64,000 bases of DNA. Source: Haliangium sp050303215. Its GTDB lineage: Bacteria > Myxococcota_A > Polyangia > Haliangiales > Haliangiaceae. Position 1 is the first letter of the stretch, and the number at the start of each line of letters is the position of its first letter. The DNA lies in NCBI RefSeq assembly GCF_050303215.1, contig NZ_JBNLBH010000134.1, forward strand, positions 1 to 64,000, read 5' to 3'. A program made the translations under genes and the position numbers. The notes under the pieces were generated by a model. The model made no database searches. It was not told the origin of the DNA and saw nothing but the letters and a program-made list of their open reading frames with translations. Shown one piece after another: positions 18,773 to 27,297 of this stretch.

Positions 18773-20119
18773 ATGAAGAAGCCTTTTTCAACACTCACGG
18801 CGGTGTCGCTCGCGGCCGTGCTCGGCGTTCCCGCCCTGGCCTCGGCTGACACCTTCGTCGTGATGGCCAACGGCAACAAGCTCGACAACGGACTGCGCCA
18901 GCAGCTCGAGGCCGCCGGCGGCGCGGTGCGCTCGTTCCTGCCCGAGATCGACGTGGCAATCATCGAGTCCGACGATCCCGCGTTCGCGACCCGGGCCTCG
19001 GCCATCAGCGGGATTCACTCGGTCACCCCCGACATGGCCATCGAGTTCGACATCCCGGTCCCCGCGGCCACCTTCAGCGTGGCCGAGATGGCGGCCAACC
19101 CGCCGGTGTCGGGTGACGACGACGCCTTCTTCGACCTGCAGTGGGGCCACGACGCGGTGGACGCCCCCGAAGCCTGGGATCTGGGCTACCGCGGCGCGGG
19201 CGTGCGCGTGGCCGTGCTCGACAGCGGCATCGACGCCGAGCACCCCGACATCGCGCCCAACCTCAACCTGGCCCTGAGCACCTCGTTCGTGCCCGGTGAG
19301 GACGTCAACGTCCGCCCCGGCGTGTTCTTCAACCACGGCACTCACGTCGCCGGCACCATCGCCGGGGCCGACAACGGGATCGGCATCATCGGGGTCGCGC
19401 CCGAGGCCGAGATCGTGGCAGTCAAGGTGCTCAGCGAGTTCACCGGCAGCGGCTCCTTCGCCGGCATCATCGAAGGCCTGGTGTACGCCGCCAACATCGA
19501 CGCCGATGTCATCAACATGAGTCTGGGCGCCGACATCCCCCACAACGTGCCCGGCGCCGCCGAGCTGTTCGTGGCCACCGGACGCGCCACCACCTACGCC
19601 TATCAGCAGGGCGTGACCATCATCGCCTCGGCCGGCAACGACGCCCGCGACATGGACCACGATCAGAGCCTCAAGGCCTTCCCGGCCGAGCTGCCCCACG
19701 TGCTCTCGATCTCGGCCACGGCGCCCGTGGGTTGGGCCCTGGACCCCTTCGGCACCAACCTCGACAACCTGGCCTCGTACTCCAACTACGGCCAGAACGG
19801 CATCGATCTCGCGGCCCCGGGCGGTGACTTCGTCTTCCCCGGCGACGACATCTGCAACGGCCCGGTGGTGGTGCTGCCCTGCTTCGTGTTCGACCTGGTC
19901 GTCAGCAGCATCAGCGAGGGCTGGAGCTTCAGCGCCGGCACCAGCATGGCCGCCCCTCACGCCTCCGGCGTGGCCGCCCTGATCATCGGCGCCAACGGCG
20001 GCGACATGGACCCCGCGCACGTGGCCCAGGCCCTGCGTGCCGGCGCCGACGACCTCGGCAAGCCCGGCAACGACGACGCCTACGGTCAGGGTCGGGTCAA
20101 CGCGGCCGGCTCGCTGTAA
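18773..20119 (+). CDS. Secreted subtilisin-like serine protease (S8 family)
   Basis: 448 residues from ATG 18773 (a TTG immediately upstream is in frame), with AGGAG ~10 nt before. The signal peptide (PFSTLTAVSLAAVLGVPALASA) is followed by a propeptide-like region (~25-110) and the S8 catalytic domain. The triad is complete: Asp150 (VAVLDSGIDAEHPD), His188 (NHGTHVAGT) and Ser391 (GTSMAAPHASG), with oxyanion Asn289 (ASAGNDARD). Two Cys near residues 360-370 may pair. There is no C-terminal secretion or anchor domain, so release after Sec export is likely. A role as an extracellular digestive protease fits a predatory myxobacterium but is inferred. Confidence 0.95.
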   Translation: MKKPFSTLTAVSLAAVLGVPALASADTFVVMANGNKLDNGLRQQLEAAGGAVRSFLPEIDVAIIESDDPAFATRASAISGIHSVTPDMAIEFDIPVPAATFSVAEMAANPPVSGDDDAFFDLQWGHDAVDAPEAWDLGYRGAGVRVAVLDSGIDAEHPDIAPNLNLALSTSFVPGEDVNVRPGVFFNHGTHVAGTIAGADNGIGIIGVAPEAEIVAVKVLSEFTGSGSFAGIIEGLVYAANIDADVINMSLGADIPHNVPGAAELFVATGRATTYAYQQGVTIIASAGNDARDMDHDQSLKAFPAELPHVLSISATAPVGWALDPFGTNLDNLASYSNYGQNGIDLAAPGGDFVFPGDDICNGPVVVLPCFVFDLVVSSISEGWSFSAGTSMAAPHASGVAALIIGANGGDMDPAHVAQALRAGADDLGKPGNDDAYGQGRVNAAGSL

Positions 20120-20149
20120 GCGAGAGCGGCCGGCTCGCTGTAAGCGAGA
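20102..20149 (+). repeat. 24-bp perfect tandem duplication across the subtilase stop codon
   Basis: Two identical 24-bp copies, 20102-20125 and 20126-20149. The first contains the last codons and the TAA (20117-20119); the second lies just after the gene, so it carries a decoy copy of the stop. Confidence 0.85.
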
Positions 20150-20153
20150 GCCG
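20130..20153. terminator. Hairpin between convergent genes
   Basis: CGGCTCGC, loop TGTAA, then GCGAGAGCCG form an ~8-bp stem with a 2-nt bulge, in the 34-nt gap between the convergent subtilase and kinase genes. There is no T-run, so termination is only suggested by position. Confidence 0.3.
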
Positions 20154-22070
20154 TCATCCACGTCCGCGCCCCCACGGCCACGCCAGCACCAGCGCGCGGG
20201 CGTGGAGCCGCAACTCGTCCGAGAGCGCGCCCCGGGCGGCGTCGGTGAGGGCGTCGGCCAGGGCCTGGGCGCTGTCGAAGCGATCCTCGGCCCGCTTGGC
20301 CAGGCCGATGGCCAAGACCAGATCGACGTCCCCGTGCACCCGGACGTGGACCGAGGGTGGCTCGGGCATGGCATACACCACCTGATACAGCACCTGGGCC
20401 AGCTCGCGCCCGCTGAAGGCGGGCTGGCCGGTGAGCGATCGATACGCCACCGCCGCCAGCGAGAACAGATCGCTGCGGTGATCGACGTCCTCGCCCCGGG
20501 CCTGCTCGGGGGCCATGTACCCGGGCGTGCCGACCACGTTGCCGGCCGTGAGCGTGCCCGTGCCCGTGCCCAGCTTGGAGATGCCGAAATCGAGCAGCTT
20601 CCACAGCGGCGGATGGCCGCTTTGCTCGGCGGCGAACAGGTTTTGCGGCTTGATGTCCCGGTGCACGATGCCGGCCTCCCAGGCCGCGGCGAGGGCCTCG
20701 CCGATCTGGCGCACCAGCTCCGCCACCTCGGTCATGGGCAGGCGTTTGCGCTCGCGCAGGAGCTGGGCCAGGTCGCGTCCGTGCAGCCGCTCCATGGCCA
20801 GATACGGCAGCACCCGGCCGGCGTCGGCCGTGCTGTCGCCCACGTCACCGATATCGAACACTCGTACGACGTGGTCCGACTCCAGGCTGGCCGCGATCTT
20901 GGCCTCGCGCAGGAATCGAACCACGTTGTCGCGGTCAGCCGCGACGTGGCGGTGCAGGAGCTTGATCGCGGCCGGTCGGTCGGCCTCGGTGTGGCTGGCT
21001 TCGTAGACCTCGCCCATGCCGCCGTGTCCGAGCAGCACCCCGAGTCGGTAGTCGCCCAGCATCTGGCCGGTGAAAGGCCCGGGCGCGCCCGCCCGCAGGG
21101 CCTGATCGAGCTCATGGCGGGCCTCGGCCAAGAGCGCCTCGCGCCGGGCCAGGTCGCGGACCGCGTGCTCGAGCTTGGCGGCGGCGTCGTCGGCGGCGCG
21201 GCGGCTGGCGCGCGCGATCAGGAAGGAGGCCAGGTACAGTCCCTGGATGAGCACCTGGCTGGTGAGCGCCTCGGGCCAGTCCAGGATGTCGGCCGGGACC
21301 AGGCCGCGGTCTACCAACACTCCGGTGAGCAAGAGCGCAGCCAGCGCGGCCTGGGCCAGGGCACAGATCAGGTACGCGGCCACGGCCACCCGTCCGCTCC
21401 CGCTCAGCCCCAGGAACGAGATACACAGCGTGTAGATGGCCGCGGCTGGTGAGTAGATACCCCAGTAATACAGGCTGGGATAGGTCAGCAGCAGGCCGAC
21501 GCAGGCCATGGTCGTCACCAGCCGCGAGGTGTAGGCCTCGGGGTCGCGGATGCGGGCCAGCATCCAGCCCAGGGCCAGCCCGGTGGTGACGAAGCCGGCC
21601 AGCACGATGCTCTTGGCCAGCGGATCGCCGCTGATCAGCAGCAGCACCACGCACGAGGCCGCGATCGACACCGTGACCACGCGCAGGAAGCTCCGCGCCC
21701 GCGCCACCTCTTCATCGTGGCGGGCCTTGAGGGACATCGACGAGCTGGCCGAATGTTGGCCTTCCGACGCCGGACGGGCGCCGCGAGAGGAGGTCCCGGC
21801 GCCGGGCGCGTCGTGCTCGTCGCTCGTCCTGGGCGTGCCGGGCCGGCCGGGCGCAGGGTCGTCGGGCATGTGCTCGTCGGGCGTGTGTTCGTCGGGCGTG
21901 TGTTCGTCGGTTAGGTCGGGCTCATCGGGACGGGGCTGCGCCGGCGTGTCTGCGGGCCTGGGCTGGGTCCGCTGCCGGCGCGGACGCACATCGCCGTCGG
22001 TGTCGCCCCGCGCTTTGGCCTGGGGCGATGCTGCTTGGGTGAGGTCCGCGTTCCATTCCCGCTCACGCAC
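20154..22070 (-). CDS. Membrane Ser/Thr protein kinase with N-terminal multi-helix sensor
   Basis: 638 residues if GTG 22070 is used. The frame is open to 22280 and the true start is uncertain, because everything before ~22070 lacks protein-like composition. Residues 1-125 are disordered with TPDEH repeats. About six hydrophobic helices follow (~127-315, for example VVTVSIAASCVVLLLI and YLICALAQAALAALLLTGVL), then a coiled-coil-like linker and a C-terminal kinase (~350-625): GHGGMGEVYEA, AIKLLHRH, HRDIKPQN, DFGISK, GTPGYMAPEQ. The membrane part precedes the kinase, the reverse of PknB. Signal and substrates are unknown. The FHA proteins encoded nearby are possible readers. Confidence 0.85.
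   Translation of the reverse strand: MREREWNADLTQAASPQAKARGDTDGDVRPRRQRTQPRPADTPAQPRPDEPDLTDEHTPDEHTPDEHMPDDPAPGRPGTPRTSDEHDAPGAGTSSRGARPASEGQHSASSSMSLKARHDEEVARARSFLRVVTVSIAASCVVLLLISGDPLAKSIVLAGFVTTGLALGWMLARIRDPEAYTSRLVTTMACVGLLLTYPSLYYWGIYSPAAAIYTLCISFLGLSGSGRVAVAAYLICALAQAALAALLLTGVLVDRGLVPADILDWPEALTSQVLIQGLYLASFLIARASRRAADDAAAKLEHAVRDLARREALLAEARHELDQALRAGAPGPFTGQMLGDYRLGVLLGHGGMGEVYEASHTEADRPAAIKLLHRHVAADRDNVVRFLREAKIAASLESDHVVRVFDIGDVGDSTADAGRVLPYLAMERLHGRDLAQLLRERKRLPMTEVAELVRQIGEALAAAWEAGIVHRDIKPQNLFAAEQSGHPPLWKLLDFGISKLGTGTGTLTAGNVVGTPGYMAPEQARGEDVDHRSDLFSLAAVAYRSLTGQPAFSGRELAQVLYQVVYAMPEPPSVHVRVHGDVDLVLAIGLAKRAEDRFDSAQALADALTDAARGALSDELRLHARALVLAWPWGRGRG
21859..21910 (-). repeat. 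15-bp in-frame repeat inside the kinase gene
   Basis: Three and a half 15-bp units, the two central ones identical, encode the repeated TPDEH motif in the disordered N-terminal tail. The unit is a multiple of three, so copy changes would keep the frame. Confidence 0.75.
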
Positions 22071-22296
22071 GATCTCATCATAGCGCCGGCGCGGTCGGAC
22101 GCGAAGTCCCGGTGCGCGCGGACCGTCCAACCACGTCACCTGTCTACGCAAGAGAATCGTACCAGCGGGCGACACTCGAGCGGCCGTGGCCGCGATTCGC
22201 GGTACACTCAATGTGGAGACTATCGCGAGGTGTCGTGGTCTCCGGGCGGCGGCGGGGGGCCGTGCGCCGCCGGGACTCAATCAGGAGGGAAATCCC

Positions 22297-23373
22297 ATGC
22301 TTTGTACCGCACTCCACCGCCACTCGATCTTCTGCATCGTGCCGCCGCACGTGCTGCGGGAGATCTCCAAAAACGGCTCGGCCCAACAGCGAGACGCGGC
22401 CTTGCACACCTTGGCGGCCGACGCCACCCAGCGCGCCCTCCGGGTCGCGGTGGGACGCGGTCGGCCTGGCGGCGGCGGCTCGCCGCCCGCGCCCGAGGGC
22501 AAGAAGCAGCGCACCGTCGGCAACGCCGGCAACATCCAGACCATGCCCGGCGAGGTGGCGCGTCGCGAGGGCGATGGGCCCACCGGCGACGTGGCCGTGG
22601 ACGAGGCCTACGACGGCCTGGGCGCCACCTGGGACTTCTTCTGGGACGCCTACGGGCGCAACTCCATCGACGACGAGGGCATGCCGCTCGATGCCACGGT
22701 GCATTACGGCTCGCGCTACAACAACGCCTTCTGGAACGGCCAGCGCATGGTCTTCGGTGACGGTGACGGCGAGATCTTCCAGCGCTTCACCATCGCGCTG
22801 GACATCATCGGCCACGAGCTGGCCCACGGCGTGACCCAGGACGAGGCCGGGCTGGTGTACATGTTCCAGGCCGGCGCGCTCAACGAGTCGATGTCGGACG
22901 TATTCGGCTCGCTGGTCAAGCAGAAGCTGCTGGGGCAGACCGCCGACCAGGGCGATTGGCTGATCGGCGCCGGGCTGTTCACCGACAAGATCCAGGGCGC
23001 CGCGCTGCGCTCGATGAAGGAGCCGGGCTCGGCCTACGACGACAGCCTGCTCGGCAAAGACCCCCAGCCCGGCCACATGGACGACTACGTCGACACCTGG
23101 CAGGACAACGGCGGCGTGCACATCAACTCGGGCATCCCCAACCGGGCCTTCTACCTGATCGCCACCGAGATCGGCGGCTACGCCTGGGACAAGGCCGGGC
23201 GGATCTGGTACGAGACCCTGCGCGACGCCCGCCTGCGCACCAACACCAAGTTCCAGCGCTTCGCGGAGCTCACCGTGGACGTGGCCGGACGGCTGTACGG
23301 GGCTGGCGGCAGCGAGCAGGAAGCGGTCCGCGGCGGCTGGAGCCAGGTCGGCATCGAGGTCAAGAACAAGTAG
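22297..23373 (+). CDS. Protealysin-like M4 metalloprotease
   Basis: 358 residues, ATG 22297 with AGGAGG ~8 nt before. It lacks a signal peptide, as protealysins do. The short propeptide (1-~95) has the protealysin hallmark FCIVPPHVLREI, and a Gly/Pro linker separates it from the catalytic domain. Zinc site: HELAH (His173, Glu174, His177) and third ligand Glu197 (ALNESMSD). Catalytic His275 is in GGVHINSGIPN. Thermolysin-family enzymes cleave before bulky hydrophobic residues. Protealysin relatives act inside or between cells, in bacterial invasion or competition. The next gene encodes an emfourin-like inhibitor, a pairing known for protealysins. The upstream frame is open but noncoding. Confidence 0.93.
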   Translation: MLCTALHRHSIFCIVPPHVLREISKNGSAQQRDAALHTLAADATQRALRVAVGRGRPGGGGSPPAPEGKKQRTVGNAGNIQTMPGEVARREGDGPTGDVAVDEAYDGLGATWDFFWDAYGRNSIDDEGMPLDATVHYGSRYNNAFWNGQRMVFGDGDGEIFQRFTIALDIIGHELAHGVTQDEAGLVYMFQAGALNESMSDVFGSLVKQKLLGQTADQGDWLIGAGLFTDKIQGAALRSMKEPGSAYDDSLLGKDPQPGHMDDYVDTWQDNGGVHINSGIPNRAFYLIATEIGGYAWDKAGRIWYETLRDARLRTNTKFQRFAELTVDVAGRLYGAGGSEQEAVRGGWSQVGIEVKNK

Positions 23374-23440
23374 TCACCGAGGCCGCCCGGGCGGGTCCGT
23401 GGCGGCCTCTCGGGCGGGCCTGCGGCAGCGAGAGGCACTC

Positions 23441-23764
23441 ATGCGCATCGAGTTCAGCACCGAGGGCGGCATCGCCTTCTTGCCGGGCCTGGCCCGGCCC
23501 GTGACCATCGACACCGACAGCCTCGCGCCGGAGCAGGCCCGGCGCCTGACCGAGTTGGTGGAGGCGGCCGATTTCTTCGCCCGGCCCGCGCAGGTGGGCC
23601 AACCCCCGCCGGGCGCGGCCGACATGCAGCGCCACATCGTCGCGATCCAGGACGGGGCTCGGCGCCATCGGGTGGCGGTCGCCGAGCCCATCGAGGACCC
23701 GGCGTTGGCCGCGCTGATGGCGGCCCTGCGCCCCCTGGTAGACGCCGCCCGGCGGGCGCGCTAG
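23441..23764 (+). CDS. Emfourin-like inhibitor of the M4 protease
   Basis: 107 residues, 67 nt downstream of the M4 gene and co-directional, with GAGAGG ~6 nt before ATG 23441. It begins MRIEFSTEGGIAFLPG, has a helix LAPEQARRLTELVEAADFFA, and a central strand pair RHIVAIQDGARRHRVAVAEP. Size, position and the N-terminal strand with a GG turn match emfourin, the protealysin inhibitor of Serratia. It has no signal peptide, consistent with neutralising the protease in the cytoplasm. The match is by pattern and context, not a search. Confidence 0.75.
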   Translation: MRIEFSTEGGIAFLPGLARPVTIDTDSLAPEQARRLTELVEAADFFARPAQVGQPPPGAADMQRHIVAIQDGARRHRVAVAEPIEDPALAALMAALRPLVDAARRAR

Positions 23765-23781
23765 TCCTCCTCGCAGCAGGG

Positions 23782-23798
23782 GCCGGGACGATCCCGGC
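23782..23798. terminator. Perfect hairpin after the inhibitor gene
   Basis: GCCGGGA-CGA-TCCCGGC, 18 nt after the inhibitor stop, without a T-run. The 318-bp gap 23765-24082 holds a second palindrome (GGTCGG-GG-CCGACC, 23909-23922) and no credible gene. Confidence 0.35.
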
Positions 23799-24082
23799 GA
23801 CCTCGTCGCCGGCCGCGGCCGCGTACAAGCACGAAAATGCTGCACTCGGCGCGAGGGCGCGGGCAGCATCTGCGTGCTCGGCTCGGCGCCGCCGTGCGGT
23901 GTGCGCCCGGTCGGGGCCGACCAGGGCGGCGTGTTGGCGGCGACGCCGGGCTGAGCCGGGCGGGCCTGGGGCGGGCGCGGCGGCGGGCGGAGAAGCTGGT
24001 ACATCGCTTGCTTTGAATACCTGTCACGCGCGCGGCCGGGCCGGCACGGCTTTCTGCGTCGCCGCGGAGCAGGAGATCTGCC

Positions 24083-24679
24083 ATGAGAGAGCGCGAGCAT
24101 TCGGGTGGGCACAGAACGCAGCTTGCATACACCCGAGGACCTGCGGTGGAGGGAGCGTCGCGGGCGCTGCCGGCGGTGGGCATGATCATGCGCAAGCTGG
24201 TGCACGCCGTGGACGAGCAGAGCCCCCTCGCCGACGCGGTTGCGTTCATGCGCGAGCGCGGCGTCCCCGGCGCCCCGGTGGTGCGCGGGCGCACCCCGGT
24301 GGGCGTGCTCACCCTGGCCGAGCTCATCGAGCCCGGGCACGACGGCAGCCCCGATGACGGCTACTCCCTGTACTACCAGCTCGACGGCGACGTCGAGCCG
24401 CCCCGGCCCGCGCCCGGGTGGCGACCGAGTCATGTCCGCGTGGGCGAGGTCATGCGCCCCTTCGTGCTCTCCATCGAGGTCGGGGCCAACCTGGTCCAGG
24501 CGGCCAACCGCATGCTCAGCGAGGGCGTGCGCAGGCTCCTGGTTCGCGACGGCACCGAGCTGGTCGGCCAGATCTCGTGTGTCGACCTGCTGAGCGCCTT
24601 CGCGCGCCTGTTTGCGCCCGAGGTCGGGCTCGTCAGTGAGCACGGGGGCGAGGGGGGCGAGGGCGCGCCGCCCGGGTGA
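24083..24679 (+). CDS. CBS-domain pair protein
   Basis: 198 residues with AGGAG 8 nt before the ATG. Two CBS motifs: residues ~33-80 (IMRKLVHAVDEQSPLADAVA; VPGAPVVRGRTPVGVLTLAE) and ~115-175 (VGEVMRPFVLSIEVGANLVQ; GVRRLLVRDGTELVGQISCV). CBS pairs bind adenine nucleotides and gate a partner. As a stand-alone protein the partner is unknown. The aldehyde dehydrogenase gene begins 42 nt downstream with its own promoter-like sequence, so a link is possible but unproven. Confidence 0.88.
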   Translation: MREREHSGGHRTQLAYTRGPAVEGASRALPAVGMIMRKLVHAVDEQSPLADAVAFMRERGVPGAPVVRGRTPVGVLTLAELIEPGHDGSPDDGYSLYYQLDGDVEPPRPAPGWRPSHVRVGEVMRPFVLSIEVGANLVQAANRMLSEGVRRLLVRDGTELVGQISCVDLLSAFARLFAPEVGLVSEHGGEGGEGAPPG

Positions 24680-24685
24680 GGGCGG

Positions 24686-24714
24686 TTTCCCACCCTGGGG
24701 CACAGTGCTACCCT
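24686..24714 (+). promoter_or_regulatory. Predicted promoter of the aldehyde dehydrogenase gene
   Basis: TTTCCC (24686-24691), 17-nt spacer, TACCCT (24709-24714). ATG follows after 7 nt, again leaderless-like. Confidence 0.35.
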
Positions 24715-24721
24715 GGCGGCT

Positions 24722-26263
<1,542 letters not shown>

Positions 26264-26306
26264 TGTGGCTCAGTGTATGTGGCGCGGTGTGTAGCGCGGT
26301 GTTCTT

Positions 26307-26336
26307 TTGCAATTGAACCTCGCTCTCATCTACAAT
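26307..26336 (+). promoter_or_regulatory. Predicted promoter of the PstS-like/histidine kinase operon
   Basis: TTGCAA (26307-26312), 18-nt spacer, TACAAT (26331-26336), in a locally AT-rich stretch. The GTG start at 26344 lies 7 nt beyond, so transcript and translation starts nearly coincide. Confidence 0.55.
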
Positions 26337-26343
26337 TTGCGCC

Positions 26344-27291
26344 GTGCGATGTCGATACGGCGCGAGTTTGGCACTTATGTGCGCCAGTCTCTCACTCATT
26401 GGATGTCATTGTGGCGGCGAGCAGAGGCTCACGGTGGGTCGGTGGCAACCGGACACGGCCGCGCGCGGGCTGGCTCCAGAGCACGAGGCCGACCTTGACC
26501 AACTGGTCGAGATCGACGGCGCGCTGGCGCTCGCCGGCGCCATCGAGCAGGCTGCGGCCGTGTTTGGGGCCGGGCACCCCGAGATCGTGGTCAGCGTCGC
26601 CGAGAGCACCAGCCTGCGTGGGATCCACCGGCTGGTCGCGGCCGAGATCGACCTCGCGCTGAGCGCGCGACCACCCACCCCGGCCGAGGTCGCCGCGGCG
26701 CGTGAGCGCGGCATGGTGCTCAAGCCCTACCTGGTCGCACATGACGCCATCGCCGTTATCGTCCATCCTGACAGGTACCAGCGTGTCGCTGCGGTGAGCC
26801 GCGAGCAGCTCGAACAGGTGTTCATCTCTGGGAGGATTCACACCTGGTCGCAGCTAAATCCTACCTCCGGCTCTAAAAGCGCAGATCCGATACGCGTGTA
26901 CGCGTGTCCGCAAGCCGAGTCCGGGGTCGCGGCCTCGTTCGTCGAGCTCCTCACCGGAGCGTGGGAGACCCCCTTCGTCGCCACCGCCGTCGTCGTCGCT
27001 GACGAGAGCGACATCTTGGCCTCGGTGGCCCGTGATGTGGGCGGCATCGGCTTCGTCCCCCTCCTGTCCGTGGACCCCCGGGTCCGCGCGCTCGCGGTCG
27101 GGCACCTGGGCGCGACCCCGGTGGCGCCCAGCGCGGCCTCGGTTCGCGACCTCGACTATCCGCTTCGGCGGCGCCTATTCGTGCTCACGCGGGGCACGCC
27201 CGTGGGGCCCGCGAACCACTTCATTCGCTTCTTGCTCGAGCCCGAGGGCCAGGCGACGCTGGCCCGAGCCGGGCTGGTGCCGTTGTACTAG
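26344..27291 (+). CDS. PstS-like periplasmic-binding lipoprotein
   Basis: 315 residues from GTG 26344; the only internal alternative (ATG 26377) would break the signal peptide. The signal ends in LSLIGC, a good lipobox. The body resembles the phosphate-binding PBP_like fold: EIVVSVAESTSLRGIHRLVA, DLALSARPPTP, IAVIVHPDR, then a dimer-like C-terminal lobe GGIGFVPLL and a final helix (NHFIRFLLEPEGQATLARAG). The canonical phosphate loop (SGT) is not evident, so the ligand may differ. The TAG stop is followed at once by the Shine-Dalgarno and ATG of the histidine kinase (6-nt gap), so it probably feeds that sensor. Confidence 0.82.
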   Translation: MRCRYGASLALMCASLSLIGCHCGGEQRLTVGRWQPDTAARGLAPEHEADLDQLVEIDGALALAGAIEQAAAVFGAGHPEIVVSVAESTSLRGIHRLVAAEIDLALSARPPTPAEVAAARERGMVLKPYLVAHDAIAVIVHPDRYQRVAAVSREQLEQVFISGRIHTWSQLNPTSGSKSADPIRVYACPQAESGVAASFVELLTGAWETPFVATAVVVADESDILASVARDVGGIGFVPLLSVDPRVRALAVGHLGATPVAPSAASVRDLDYPLRRRLFVLTRGTPVGPANHFIRFLLEPEGQATLARAGLVPLY

Positions 27292-27297
27292 GAGGCG

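Noticed and set aside
18589..19005. A 138-codon minus-strand frame over the subtilase start
   Set aside because: It is antisense to the signal peptide and leader and has no protein-like pattern.
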